64,000 nt of DNA from Celeribacter litoreus. GTDB taxonomy: Bacteria; Pseudomonadota; Alphaproteobacteria; Rhodobacterales; Rhodobacteraceae. The number at the start of each line of letters is the position of its first letter. The first letter of the stretch is position 1. The notes under the pieces were generated by a model. The model did no database searches. It saw only the letters and a program-made list of their open reading frames with translations, and was not told the DNA's origin. This document shows positions 53,032-62,253 of this stretch, piece after piece. Where the stretch lies: assembly GCF_020165855.1 (NCBI RefSeq), contig NZ_JAIUFY010000005.1, forward strand, positions 310,001 to 374,000. Direction: 5' to 3'. The position numbers were made by a program, and so were the translations under genes.

Positions 53032-54483
53032 CTACTCAGACGTCGCCGCAGCTGGCGTCTGAGTGGTGTCAGACGCGTCGACGGACACGAGGGCCCCGTC
53101 CACCCAATCACCCGCGGCGATGCGTCCGTCTGTGTAGGTGATGGTGCCGCGCCCATTGGGCTTGCCCGCCACAAACATGCCTTCATAAACATCGCCGTTC
53201 GCATAGGTCGCTACGCCGCGTCCCTGAATGATGCCGTCGGACCACTCACCCGTGTAGGTGAAACCCGATGGCATCTCGAGCGTGCCGACACCGTCGCGTT
53301 CTCCGGTGACAAAATCGCCCTCATAGCGCTCGCCATCGGCATATGTGCCGATCCCTTTGCCCTCGCGAAGCCCGTTGATCCAACTTCCTTCGTAGATGTA
53401 GCCGTTGGGAAAGGTCATTTTCCCCGTCCCATGGTTCAGAGCGTTCTTGAACTCGCCCTCATATACGAGTCCGCCTGCGTACCGCGCAACGCCGACACCC
53501 TCCGGAACGCCGCCGACCCAGTCTCCTTCATAGGTGGTACCGTTGGGATAGGTGATGATCCCTTCGCCATCGGACAAATCGTCTTTGAATTCGCCGACAT
53601 AGACGGAGCCGTCCGGGTAGATGACCTGACCCTCGCCCTCGATGCGACCGTGAGCCCAGGTGCCCGTGTAGGTGTATCCGTCCGCCCCCGTAAAGGTGCC
53701 TGTCCCGTGACGTTTGTCGTCGTCGAAGGCCCCATCGTAGACATCGCCGTTCGCGTAGGTGACTTTGCCCGCGCCATGCCGTTTGCCCGCGACCAGTTCG
53801 CCGACGAAGACATCGCCGTTCGGCTGAGTGATCGTGCCTTGGCCGTTGCAGTGGTTCTCAACCCAGCTGCAATCGATGGTCAGCCCTTCCTCGGTTTTGA
53901 GAATGCCCTGACCGTGCCGCATGTCACGCGCAAATTCCCCTTCGTAGGTTGCGCCTTCGGGGTAGGTGATTATTCCACGTCCCTCTTTCTGGCCGTTCAC
54001 CCAGCCCCCTTCGTAGATATAACCGGAGGGGCGCTCTAGCCGCCCTTGACCATGGTGTTTGGCTGCGAGGAAACCGCCTTCGTATTTGACACCATTCGCG
54101 AGGACCTCGACGCCAGAGCCAGTTGCAGCGCCCTCTACCCAGTCGCCTTCGTAGGTGTCGCCATTTGCATAGGTTATTTTGCCGAAGCCATGTGGCTTGC
54201 CTTGTGCGAACGCGCCTTCGTAGATGGAGCCGTCAACAAATCGGGCAATGCCCTGACCTTTGATTTCCCCCATTACCCATTCGCCCGTGTATTCGAAGCC
54301 ATTGGGTAGCCGGTAGCTTCCGACACCATCGCGGAGGCCGTCGGTAAAGGTCCCTTCGTAGATGCCGCCCTCTTCGAACTGGTGCGTTTCCACGTCCCCG
54401 TTCGACTGTGCATAGCCGGGAGCGCAAAGTCCTCCGATGAAGCTCACCGTCAACAATGCGCTGCGCAGTCCTGTCCGTATCAT
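53032..54483 (-). CDS. Exported MORN-repeat protein with about 19 repeats
   Basis: 483 aa. Sec signal MIRTGLRSALLTVSFIGGLC with cleavage at GYAQ near residue 26. From about residue 40 to 470 there are 18 full and one partial 23-residue MORN units (pattern YEGxF/W..G..xGxGxxxxxNG) with no insertion or deletion. Unit 8 is aberrant (TIDCSWVENHCNGQGTI) and carries two cysteines. The aromatic residue after YEGx alternates F and W between successive units. The tail is Thr/Ala-rich. MORN arrays form long beta surfaces that bind lipid or protein; a periplasmic or surface scaffold is plausible, function unknown. Confidence 0.9.
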   Translation of the reverse strand: MIRTGLRSALLTVSFIGGLCAPGYAQSNGDVETHQFEEGGIYEGTFTDGLRDGVGSYRLPNGFEYTGEWVMGEIKGQGIARFVDGSIYEGAFAQGKPHGFGKITYANGDTYEGDWVEGAATGSGVEVLANGVKYEGGFLAAKHHGQGRLERPSGYIYEGGWVNGQKEGRGIITYPEGATYEGEFARDMRHGQGILKTEEGLTIDCSWVENHCNGQGTITQPNGDVFVGELVAGKRHGAGKVTYANGDVYDGAFDDDKRHGTGTFTGADGYTYTGTWAHGRIEGEGQVIYPDGSVYVGEFKDDLSDGEGIITYPNGTTYEGDWVGGVPEGVGVARYAGGLVYEGEFKNALNHGTGKMTFPNGYIYEGSWINGLREGKGIGTYADGERYEGDFVTGERDGVGTLEMPSGFTYTGEWSDGIIQGRGVATYANGDVYEGMFVAGKPNGRGTITYTDGRIAAGDWVDGALVSVDASDTTQTPAAATSE

Positions 54484-54615
54484 GCTGTCTCCCGGGCCGA
54501 ATTCTGCGCCAGCGTAGAAAGAAGCGCGGCGGGCTTCAAATGTTTTTGCCGTGATCGGCTTTTCCTCGCGTGTCTTTCTGCTAAACCCCTAGACAAAGAG
54601 AACAGGACGCGCGGT

Positions 54616-56274
54616 ATGACTGACAAGTTTCGCCTGACATTGGCTCAACTCAACCCGATTGTGGGCGCTATCGACGCCAATGCGGATATGGTGCGCACCG
54701 CCCATGCCGAAGCGAAAGCCGCCGATGCGGATATGATCGCATTCCCCGAACTGTTCCTCATCGGCTATCAGCCGCAGGATTTGGTGATGAAGCCCGCTTT
54801 GGTCAATGCCGCGATGGCGAAAGCCGAAGAACTCGCGGCTCTGACAGTCGATGGTCCGGCGATTGGGGTCGGGGCGCCCTATGCCTACGGTGACGAGCTC
54901 TACAACGGCTATTGGATTTTGGCCGAAGGCCGCGTGAAGCAGGTGCTCCGCAAACATCACCTGCCGAACTACAACGTCTTCGATGAAAAGCGCCTGTTCG
55001 CAGAGGGGCCAGTAGAAGGTCCGTATGCGATCAACCTTCTGCGTCTCGGGTCCCCGATCTGTGAGGACGCATGGCATGAGGATGTTGCTGAGGCTCAGGT
55101 CGAAAGTGGGGCGGAAATCCTGCTCGTGCCCAACGGATCGCCGTATTATCGCAACAAATTCAACACCCGCCTCACGCATATGGTCTCGCGTGTGATCGAG
55201 AATGACGTGCCGCTCGTGTATCTCAACATGGTCGGCGGTCAGGATGATCAGGTGTTTGATGGCGGCTCCTTCGTCCTGAACCGTCACGGCAAACCGGCGC
55301 ATATCCTGCCGGTGTTCGATGAATGCGTGCGTCAGGTCGACTTTGAGAAACTGGACGGTCGCTGGGTCGCCATTGAGGGTGAGATCACCCATCATCCCGA
55401 GGAGTGGGAGCAGGACTACCGCGCGATGGTCGAGAGTCTGCGCGATTACCTCGGGAAAACCGGTTTCAAAAAGGTGGTTCTGGGTCTCTCCGGCGGGATC
55501 GACAGTGCGATTGTTGCGACGATTGCAACCGATGCCTTGGGCGCCGAAAACGTGCACTGCGTCATGCTGCCGTCCGAGTACACCTCGCAAGGGTCGCTCG
55601 ATGACGCCAAAGACATCGCAACGCGCCTCGGGTGCCGCTACGACTTCGTGCCGATCTCCGAGGGGCGCGATGCCATTACCAACACGCTCTCGCCGATTTT
55701 CGGCGATCTGCCGTTCGATGTGACCGAAGAGAACATCCAGTCCCGTCTGCGTGGTCTGCTGCTCATGGCGATGTCGAACAAGTTCGGCTCTATGCTTTTG
55801 ACGACGGGTAACAAATCCGAAGTGGCCGTTGGCTATTGCACCATCTATGGCGACATGAACGGTGGCTTTAATCCCATCAAAGACCTCTACAAAACTCGCG
55901 TGTTCGAGCAATGCCGCTGGCGCAACGCTAACCACCGTCCCTGGATGAAAGGGCCGGAAGGGGAAGTCATTCCTGTCTCGATCATCGACAAGCCGCCCTC
56001 AGCAGAGCTGCGTCCGGATCAGAAGGATGAGGATAGCCTGCCGCCATACGAGGTGCTGGATGCAATCCTTGAGGGTCTTGTAGATCGCGACGAAAGCGTT
56101 GCCGATCTCGTTGCTGCAGGGTTTGACAGGGCAACCGTGAAGAAGATCGAGCATCTGCTCTACATCTCGGAATACAAGCGCTTTCAGTCTGCTCCGGGCA
56201 CGCGTCTGACCCAGCGTGCATTCTGGCTCGACCGCCGTTATCCGATTGTGAACCGCTGGCGCGACCACAGCTAA
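54616..56274 (+). CDS. nadE: Glutamine-dependent NAD+ synthetase
   Basis: 552 aa fusion of a nitrilase-type glutaminase and an NH3-dependent synthetase. Glutaminase triad: Glu45 in AFPELFLIGYQP, Lys in VLRKHHLPNYNVFDE near 117, Cys in GSPICEDAWHED near 150. The synthetase ATP loop is VVLGLSGGIDSAIVATIATD near residue 291, with TTGNKSEVAVGYCTIYGDMN later. It amidates nicotinic acid adenine dinucleotide. The ATG at 54616 is followed by MTDKFRLTLAQLNPIVGAID, the usual beginning; the frame is open further upstream without homology. Confidence 0.97.
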   Translation: MTDKFRLTLAQLNPIVGAIDANADMVRTAHAEAKAADADMIAFPELFLIGYQPQDLVMKPALVNAAMAKAEELAALTVDGPAIGVGAPYAYGDELYNGYWILAEGRVKQVLRKHHLPNYNVFDEKRLFAEGPVEGPYAINLLRLGSPICEDAWHEDVAEAQVESGAEILLVPNGSPYYRNKFNTRLTHMVSRVIENDVPLVYLNMVGGQDDQVFDGGSFVLNRHGKPAHILPVFDECVRQVDFEKLDGRWVAIEGEITHHPEEWEQDYRAMVESLRDYLGKTGFKKVVLGLSGGIDSAIVATIATDALGAENVHCVMLPSEYTSQGSLDDAKDIATRLGCRYDFVPISEGRDAITNTLSPIFGDLPFDVTEENIQSRLRGLLLMAMSNKFGSMLLTTGNKSEVAVGYCTIYGDMNGGFNPIKDLYKTRVFEQCRWRNANHRPWMKGPEGEVIPVSIIDKPPSAELRPDQKDEDSLPPYEVLDAILEGLVDRDESVADLVAAGFDRATVKKIEHLLYISEYKRFQSAPGTRLTQRAFWLDRRYPIVNRWRDHS

Positions 56275-56284
56275 GGCCGCGTTC

Positions 56285-57238
56285 CTAGACGTCTTCCAAT
56301 TCGCATCCCGTCAGAAGCCGCGTGACATCTGTCTCGCTGCAAAGCTGCGTGCCTGCCGTGAGAACCGCCGCTGCCGCAGCCGTCGTGCCGAAACGCAAAG
56401 ACTCTTGCATCGTATCCCCTCGCGTGAGGGCCATCGAAAAGGCACCAACGAAGCTATCGCCCGCGCCAACGGCAGACACAACTTCCTCTGGGTCGATGGC
56501 GCGGGAGGCATGCCAACGACCGCCCGCATTCGCAAGGGTCGACCCGTCGGCGCCGCGCGCGATGATGACGTTCTCGGCAATCCCCTTATTCACCAATTCA
56601 GAGGCGAAGTCTGCGGTGTCTTTCCGCGTCGGCAGTGCGTGTCCGCATAGGTCCTCGGCCTCAACGTCGTCCATACGCAGGACATAGGGATTGGCCGGAT
56701 GTTTGACCAATTCGTGCAACGGTTTGCCGGAGGTGTCGACAAAGAGTTTGACGCCTTTCTCGGTGAGGCGACGTGAAAGGCGGGCGGGATAATCCATCGG
56801 AACGCCAGGAGGCTGGGAGCCGGAGAGCACGACCACGCCACCAACCGGAGCGGCATAGGCGATGGCTGTTAAAGACTCATCGACCATGTCGTGGTTCCAG
56901 TAAGGTCCAGGCATTACGAAGCGGTATTGCTTGCCGGTCTCCTGTTCCGTGATCGCCATCGATTGTCGTGTCGCGCCGCCGGTCACGGAGAAGGCAGTGA
57001 AGCGCACCTTTTCTTCGGCGAGGAGGCGGAGCAAATGCGCGCCGGTTTCGCCACCTACCGCCGTAAAGGCTGTGCTCTCGCCTCCGAGGAATTTGATGGC
57101 ACGAGACACGTTGATCCCGCCTCCTCCCGGATCGGCCTCCGGATTGGTGCAGCGCAACTTCGGACCCGCAGAGACCTCTGGTGTGGAGGTCGAGAGATCC
57201 ACAGTGGGATTGAGCGTGATCGTCAGGATCTGTGTCAT
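56285..57238 (-). CDS. PfkB-family hexose phosphate kinase (1-phosphofructokinase type)
   Basis: 317 aa ribokinase-fold kinase. Start MTQILTITLNPTVDLSTSTP; DPGGGGINVSRAIKFLGGES near residue 36; the anion-hole and catalytic base in VSAVGAGDSFVGAFSMALTR near residue 250. Family members phosphorylate fructose-1-phosphate, fructose-6-phosphate or tagatose-6-phosphate; the opening resembles the PfkB (phosphofructokinase 2) branch. No PTS or sugar genes are adjacent, so the substrate is undecided. Convergent with nadE, 10 bases apart. Confidence 0.88.
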   Translation of the reverse strand: MTQILTITLNPTVDLSTSTPEVSAGPKLRCTNPEADPGGGGINVSRAIKFLGGESTAFTAVGGETGAHLLRLLAEEKVRFTAFSVTGGATRQSMAITEQETGKQYRFVMPGPYWNHDMVDESLTAIAYAAPVGGVVVLSGSQPPGVPMDYPARLSRRLTEKGVKLFVDTSGKPLHELVKHPANPYVLRMDDVEAEDLCGHALPTRKDTADFASELVNKGIAENVIIARGADGSTLANAGGRWHASRAIDPEEVVSAVGAGDSFVGAFSMALTRGDTMQESLRFGTTAAAAAVLTAGTQLCSETDVTRLLTGCELEDV

Positions 57239-57445
57239 CAGCGTCTCCTTGCGAAGTGCGACTCTGTTTCGAAGGGCACTCTACGCCCGATAGCGTTAAC
57301 ATCTTTGATTGAAATCACAGTAGCGGAGATTTCTCGGAAATAGTCTGATTTTTCGAATGCTTAATCAATCAGAAGCAAAGTCTTGTAAGGGCCATCTTAG
57401 CACATTTGCGGAAAAAATGCGCGTCGGGTCCTGATGCCGCAAAAT

Positions 57446-57474
57446 GAAAACGGCCCCGACAGAAGCGGGGCCGT
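57446..57474 (-). terminator. Rho-independent terminator of the MBL-fold gene
   Basis: On the minus strand, ACGGCCCCG (57474-57466) pairs with CGGGGCCGT (57458-57450), followed by TTTC. It lies about 30 bases after the stop of the minus-strand gene at 57506. Confidence 0.85.
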
Positions 57475-57505
57475 AAAATTTAGTGCGTGTCGCAATGCCG
57501 AAGTC

Positions 57506-58432
57506 TCAGGTTTCGATCATCATCTGGTAGCTGGACGGCACATACTCGTACCCGCTATCGCGGTTGGCGACATAGCCGAGGGCAGGGAAGGGCATGTGGT
57601 AGCCGATGAATGGCACGCGGTCCGTTGCCATCATATCGAGCAGCTTGCGACGCGTTTGGGCGGCGGCGGCTTTGTCTGCGTCATAGAGCACTTCCCAATC
57701 CGGATGTGCGAGCGAGTAGACGTAGTGGTTCGCAAAATCGGCGCCGAGGATCAGGCGTTCGCCTTCGCTTTCCACATGGAAGGCCATGTGTCCCGGTGTG
57801 TGCCCAAACGCGGCCATCGCGGTGATACCGGAGGTCACGTCGGTGCCATCATCGAGTAGGTCGAACCTGTCCTGCAGGGGGCGAATTTTGGCTTCGAACC
57901 CATCGTTGCCGGACATGTCCCAATGGTCCATCTCGACAGAGCCGGTGGAGTAGGCAGCGTTCGCGAAGGTTGGCGCATCGCTATACATGCCGCCGATGTG
58001 GTCGCCGTGCATGTGCGTGACAACAACTCGGTCCACCTGATCTGCGGTATATCCTGCGGCGGCGAGGGCCGCGACGATCCCGTCCGGCGAGAGGCCGGTG
58101 TCAAATAGGATCAGTTCAGAACCGGTGTTGATGAGGGTCGGAGTGAAGAAGAACTGCGCCGCATCAGGAGAAATGAAGTTGGCCTCAGAAGCGGCGGCGA
58201 ATTCCTCTGGTGTTGCGTTCAGTCCGAAAATCTTCTGCGGTTCAGGCACCGTGCGGGTGCCCGCCAAGAGTGTGGTGACCTCAAATGCGCCGAGCTTGAA
58301 GCGACGGTAAGGCGGCAAAGCCGCACCCATTTGCGGCGCCTCGGCGCGGGCTGAAAGCGGCAGAGAAGCTGCTGCCGGAATAGCTGCGGCGCCGAGCATA
58401 AGGTGGCGGCGAGACAGGTGTGGTGTGTTCAT
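57506..58432 (-). CDS. Tat-exported metallo-beta-lactamase-fold hydrolase
   Basis: 308 aa. Twin-arginine signal LSRRHLMLGAAAIPAAASLP with cleavage near residue 30. The zinc-site motif is VVTHMHGDHIGGMY near residue 122 (H-x-H-x-D-H); further ligands in AFGHTPGHMAFHVES near residue 212 and FIGYHMPFPALGYV near 285. GGGAGGATTACGC precedes the ATG at 58432. The fold serves lactonases, thioesterases and arylsulfatase-like hydrolases; the substrate cannot be told. Confidence 0.9.
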   Translation of the reverse strand: MNTPHLSRRHLMLGAAAIPAAASLPLSARAEAPQMGAALPPYRRFKLGAFEVTTLLAGTRTVPEPQKIFGLNATPEEFAAASEANFISPDAAQFFFTPTLINTGSELILFDTGLSPDGIVAALAAAGYTADQVDRVVVTHMHGDHIGGMYSDAPTFANAAYSTGSVEMDHWDMSGNDGFEAKIRPLQDRFDLLDDGTDVTSGITAMAAFGHTPGHMAFHVESEGERLILGADFANHYVYSLAHPDWEVLYDADKAAAAQTRRKLLDMMATDRVPFIGYHMPFPALGYVANRDSGYEYVPSSYQMMIET

Positions 58433-58525
58433 GCGTAATCCTCCCGAGTTGCACTGTGCGTGTGGTATACGGACGAAATAGGGTGCGAACGTCACACAGC
58501 GAATGGGATCACGCGAACGTGAGGC

Positions 58526-58942
58526 TCAATCGTATTCCCACCATTTGTCGATGGTGGCGATGTCATCGTCAGACCAACCGAAATGGTGCGCCAACTCGTG
58601 CACCGTCACATGTGCGACCATCTGTTGAAGGGTCACGTTCCCGCGCATCACCCATTCATCGAGGATCGGACGACGGAAAAGCCAGATCGTGTCCGGCGCG
58701 GTCGCTTGGTCCATCGAGGATTTTTCCGTCATCGGAATACCAGTGTAGAGGCCGGTGAGCTCGAACGGGTCCTCAATGCCGATTTCGGCGAGCAAATCTT
58801 CGGGCGCGAAATCCATCACGGTGAGCGACACCTGAGAGGCCAGAACTTTGAAGGCGGGCGGGAGATCGGACATGGTGGCGCGGGCGATGTCTTCGATCAT
58901 GTCCAGATCGGGGGCGCAGGCGTCATAAAGCGGTTCAGGCAT
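58526..58942 (-). CDS. Small zincin-like metallopeptidase family protein
   Basis: 138 aa. HVTVHELAHHFGWSDDDI near residue 111-128 gives the HExxH zinc motif plus the downstream acidic residues of the minigluzincin-like metallopeptidase family (Zincin_1). GLYTGIPMTEKSS and PDTIWLFRRPILDEW are also family-typical. GGAG precedes the ATG at 58942; the very long open frame that continues leftward of the gene start across gltX is a shadow. Function of the family is poorly known. Confidence 0.88.
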   Translation of the reverse strand: MPEPLYDACAPDLDMIEDIARATMSDLPPAFKVLASQVSLTVMDFAPEDLLAEIGIEDPFELTGLYTGIPMTEKSSMDQATAPDTIWLFRRPILDEWVMRGNVTLQQMVAHVTVHELAHHFGWSDDDIATIDKWWEYD

Positions 58943-59023
58943 TGATGTATCTCCGGTTGCGGCTGTCCCGATATGGACTCTTGAGGCGTGATATGAAAGA
59001 GGAAGCGCAACAGGAGTTTCAAA

Positions 59024-60346
59024 ATGATCGTCACACGTTTCGCCCCTTCGCCGACGGGCTATATCCATGTTGGCAACCTGCGCACCGCGCTCTTCAACTA
59101 TCTGATCACACGCAAGGCCGGCGGCCAGTTCATCCTGCGCCTTGATGACACCGATCAGGAGCGTTCGAAACCGGAATACGCAGACGGGATTCTCGAAGAT
59201 CTCGAGTGGCTCGGTTTTACGTGGGATCGTCTTGAGCGTCAGTCCACACGTCTCGAGCGCTACCATGCGGCTGCAGATGAACTGCGCGAGAAGGGTCGTT
59301 TCTACGAAGCGTTCGAAACCCCGACGGAACTCGATCTGAAGCGTAAGAAGCAGCTCAACATGGGCAAGCCGCCAGTCTACGACCGTGCTGCTCTCGCGCT
59401 GTCTGAAGACGAGAAAGCGAAGCTCCGCGCCGAACGCGGCGACGGTGTGTGGCGTTTCAAGCTCGATCAAGAGCGGATCAACTGGACCGATGGCATCCTC
59501 GGCGACATCTCCATTGATGCGGCGTCTGTCTCTGATCCTGTTCTGATCCGTGCTGACGGTCAGTTCCTCTACACCCTCGCGTCCGTCTGTGATGACGTGG
59601 ATTACGGTGTGACGAACATCGTGCGTGGCTCCGACCATGTGACCAACACCGCGACCCAGATCCAGATCATTGAGGCGCTTGGTGGCACGGTTCCGTCCTT
59701 TGCGCACCACTCCCTTCTGACTGGGCCGCAGGGTGAAGCGCTCTCGAAACGTCTCGGGACCCTGTCCCTGCGTGACCTGCGTGCGCAAGGCGTGGAGCCG
59801 ATGGCACTCCTGTCTCTGATGGCGCGCCTCGGGTCGTCCCAGCCGGTCGAACTGCGCACCTCTATGGAGGAGTTGATCGAAGGGTTTGACCTGTCGCACT
59901 TCGGTGCGGCTCCGACCAAATTCGACAGCCAGGACCTGTTCGCTCTGACGTCGCAGATCAACCACAGTAAACCTTTCGAAGAGGTTGCAGACGATGTGGC
60001 TGCCCTCGGTGTGCCTTCTGAGATCGCCGAACCGTTCTGGAATGTCGTCCGCGAAAACATCACAGTCAAAGCCGACATGGCGGGCTGGTGGGAGCTGTTC
60101 CGTGATGGGGCTACGCCGCTCGTGGATGACGAGGACAAGGACTTCATCGCAGAGGCCTTCACCATGCTGCCCGAGCCGCCCTACACGGCGGACAGCTGGA
60201 AAGAGTGGACCACGGCTGTGAAAGAGGCGACGGGTCGTAAGGGCAAGGGCTTGTTCATGCCTCTGCGCAAGGCCGTGACCGGTATGGCGCATGGTCCGGA
60301 CATGTCCAACGTTCTGCCACTTTTGCAGAAAAAGCCGACGCTTTAA
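59024..60346 (+). CDS. gltX: Glutamyl-tRNA synthetase
   Basis: 440 aa class I synthetase. FAPSPTGYIHVGNLRTALFN at the N-terminus holds the HIGH-type signature (HVGN); the KMSKS-type loop is ALSKRLGTLSLRDLRAQGVE near residue 240. AGGAGTTTCAAA precedes the ATG. Many alphaproteobacteria carry two gltX genes, one of which can charge tRNA-Gln; which type this is cannot be decided from the window. Divergent from the zincin gene. Confidence 0.95.
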   Translation: MIVTRFAPSPTGYIHVGNLRTALFNYLITRKAGGQFILRLDDTDQERSKPEYADGILEDLEWLGFTWDRLERQSTRLERYHAAADELREKGRFYEAFETPTELDLKRKKQLNMGKPPVYDRAALALSEDEKAKLRAERGDGVWRFKLDQERINWTDGILGDISIDAASVSDPVLIRADGQFLYTLASVCDDVDYGVTNIVRGSDHVTNTATQIQIIEALGGTVPSFAHHSLLTGPQGEALSKRLGTLSLRDLRAQGVEPMALLSLMARLGSSQPVELRTSMEELIEGFDLSHFGAAPTKFDSQDLFALTSQINHSKPFEEVADDVAALGVPSEIAEPFWNVVRENITVKADMAGWWELFRDGATPLVDDEDKDFIAEAFTMLPEPPYTADSWKEWTTAVKEATGRKGKGLFMPLRKAVTGMAHGPDMSNVLPLLQKKPTL

Positions 60347-60370
60347 TAGCTTCTGTTTAAATAAACACAG

Positions 60371-60406
60371 AAAGCCGCCTCGGAACTCTCCGTATGGCGG
60401 CTTTTT
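60371..60406 (+). terminator. Rho-independent terminator of gltX
   Basis: AAAGCCGCC (60371-60379) pairs with GGCGGCTTT (60396-60404), and the T-run continues to 60406. It separates gltX from the glycine riboswitch region. Confidence 0.93.
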
Positions 60407-60489
60407 ACTGTCGAATTGTCGTAAGTTTCCTATCGGAAATATTTTCGGCTTGTCCCGAATCTTGCGCTTGCATAATGTCCCCTCAAATC

Positions 60490-60643
60490 GTGCGTTGGGA
60501 GAAGGGTCTCCCCTACCGAAGGAGCAACCGCCCCGGAAAACTCTCAGGTGAACGGACCTTCGCACGGTCAAAACTCTGGAGAGAGGGGTCTTGCGCCTCC
60601 GCCGAAGGGATAACGATCTCAGGCACACAGGACAGAGGGGGCA
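60490..60643 (+). ncRNA. Tandem glycine riboswitch upstream of gcvT
   Basis: Two consecutive aptamers. The first shows GGGAGAAGGGTCTCCC, then CCGAAGGAGCAACCGCCCCG, CTCTCAGGTGAACGGACC and closing CTCTGGAGAG. The second shows CCGCCGAAGGGATAACGATC, then CTCAGGCACACAGGACAGAG. These conserved cores (CCGAAGG-x-caa..., CTCAGG-x-a...GGAC) are those of the cooperative gcvT motif. In known examples glycine binding turns on the downstream glycine-cleavage genes. No clear intrinsic terminator hairpin follows, so control may act on translation of gcvT. Confidence 0.93.
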
Positions 60644-60703
60644 TCATGGGCACGTGCGGCTTTCGGGCCGTAATGTGTCGACCAGATGCAAAAAGGGGAT
60701 GCA

Positions 60704-61843
60704 ATGTCTGATCAAGATACGGCTTTGAAGCGCACGCCGCTCTACGAATTCCACGTTGCGCATGGCGCGAAAATGGTGCCCTTTGCGGGCTACGAAATGC
60801 CGGTGCAATATCCGCTTGGCGTGATGAAAGAGCATCTCCACACGCGATCTGCGGCAGGTCTGTTTGACGTGTCGCATATGGGGCAGGTCATTTTGACCTC
60901 GGGCGACGGAAGGGAGGCCGTCGCCCGCGCCCTTGAAACGATTGTGCCGGTCGATGTTCTGGGTCTTAAACCGAACCGCCAGCGCTACGGGATTTTCACC
61001 GATGAAACCGGCGGCATTCTGGATGATCTCATGATCGCCAATACAGGTGACGCGCTCTTCCTCGTTGTGAACGCCGCTTGCAAGGCGGAAGACATCGCGC
61101 ACATGCGGGCGGCGTTGCCTGCCAGTGTGACCGTTACGGAGATCGTCGACCGTGCGCTCTTGGCGCTTCAGGGGCCGAAGGCCGAAGAGGCTCTCGCTCG
61201 GATCGCGCCGCAGGTTGCCGATATGAAATTCATGGACAGCCTGCGTTTCGACGTCGATGGCGTGGAATGGTGGGTGTCTCGCTCCGGTTACACTGGTGAG
61301 GACGGCTACGAGATTTCCGTGCCCGCCGAGATTGCGACCCAAGTCGCCGAGACGCTCTGCGCGATGGAAGAGGTGGAGCCGATTGGCCTCGGTGCGCGGG
61401 ATAGCCTGCGGCTTGAAGCGGGGCTTTGCCTCTATGGCCACGACATTGATACGAGCACGTCGCCCGTCGAGGGCAACATTGCTTGGGCCATTCAGAAAGT
61501 CCGCCGCACGGGTGGCGAGCGTGAAGGTGGCTTCCCTGGAGCTGATCGTATCCTTTCCGAGCTGCACAACGGCGCGGAGCGCAAACGCGTTGGTCTCCTG
61601 CCGCAGGGCCGTGCGCCGATGCGCGAAGGCACGCCGCTCTTCGCGACGCCCGAGAGCCAAACTCCGATCGGTGAAATTACATCCGGCGGCTTTGGTCCCT
61701 CCGTCGAGGGGCCTATTGCGATGGGATATGTCCCGATCGCCTATTCGTTGGACGGCACCCCCGTTTTCGCCGAACTCCGCGGAAAGCGCCTGCCCGTAAC
61801 GGTTGCACCGATGCCCTTCCGCACCTCTACTTACAAACGCTGA
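60704..61843 (+). CDS. gcvT: Glycine cleavage system T protein (aminomethyltransferase)
   Basis: 379 aa; transfers the methylene group from aminomethyl-lipoyl GcvH to THF. RTPLYEFHVAHGAKMVPFAG near residue 10, RSAAGLFDVSHMGQV, and SRSGYTGEDGYEISVPAE near residue 195 are typical; GLGARDSLRLEAGLCLYGHD holds the folate-site region. The ATG at 60704 is chosen because AAGGGGATG lies just before it; the ATG at 60686 precedes that ribosome site. Confidence 0.96.
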   Translation: MSDQDTALKRTPLYEFHVAHGAKMVPFAGYEMPVQYPLGVMKEHLHTRSAAGLFDVSHMGQVILTSGDGREAVARALETIVPVDVLGLKPNRQRYGIFTDETGGILDDLMIANTGDALFLVVNAACKAEDIAHMRAALPASVTVTEIVDRALLALQGPKAEEALARIAPQVADMKFMDSLRFDVDGVEWWVSRSGYTGEDGYEISVPAEIATQVAETLCAMEEVEPIGLGARDSLRLEAGLCLYGHDIDTSTSPVEGNIAWAIQKVRRTGGEREGGFPGADRILSELHNGAERKRVGLLPQGRAPMREGTPLFATPESQTPIGEITSGGFGPSVEGPIAMGYVPIAYSLDGTPVFAELRGKRLPVTVAPMPFRTSTYKR

Positions 61844-61870
61844 TACTCTATTCAAGGGACCGAAAAACTC

Positions 61871-62242
61871 ATGGCCGCAGATATCAAATTCACCGAAGAA
61901 CACGAATGGCTCCGCGTCGAGGATGACCTGATCGTCGTCGGCATCACCGAACACGCCGCTGAACAGCTTGGCGACGTTGTGTTCGTTGAGCTGCCGGAAG
62001 AAGGCACAACCGTTTCCAAAGACGATGAGGTCGTCGTGATCGAGAGCGTCAAAGCCGCCTCCGATATCCTCGCCCCGCTAGACGGAGAAATCGTCGAAGT
62101 GAACGAACCGCTCTCCGAAGATCCGGGCAAGGTGAACGAAGACCCGCTTGGCGATGCATGGTTCTTCAAGATGAAGATCGAAGACATGTCTGTGCTTGAG
62201 GACTTCATGTCCGAAGCGGAATACAAAGACTTTATCGGCTGA
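61871..62242 (+). CDS. gcvH: Glycine cleavage system H protein (lipoyl carrier)
   Basis: 123 aa. The lipoylated residue is Lys61 in VVIESVKAASDILAPLDGEI. FTEEHEWLRVEDDLIVVGIT at the N-terminus is standard. It carries the aminomethyl intermediate between GcvP, GcvT and the L protein. It lies 27 bases after gcvT. Confidence 0.98.
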   Translation: MAADIKFTEEHEWLRVEDDLIVVGITEHAAEQLGDVVFVELPEEGTTVSKDDEVVVIESVKAASDILAPLDGEIVEVNEPLSEDPGKVNEDPLGDAWFFKMKIEDMSVLEDFMSEAEYKDFIG

Positions 62243-62253
62243 GGAACTGACAC

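Noticed and set aside
58526-60628. A 700-codon open frame on the minus strand covering gltX.
   Set aside because: Only the last 138 residues (zincin with HExxH) are protein-like; the rest is the antisense shadow of gltX and the riboswitch region.
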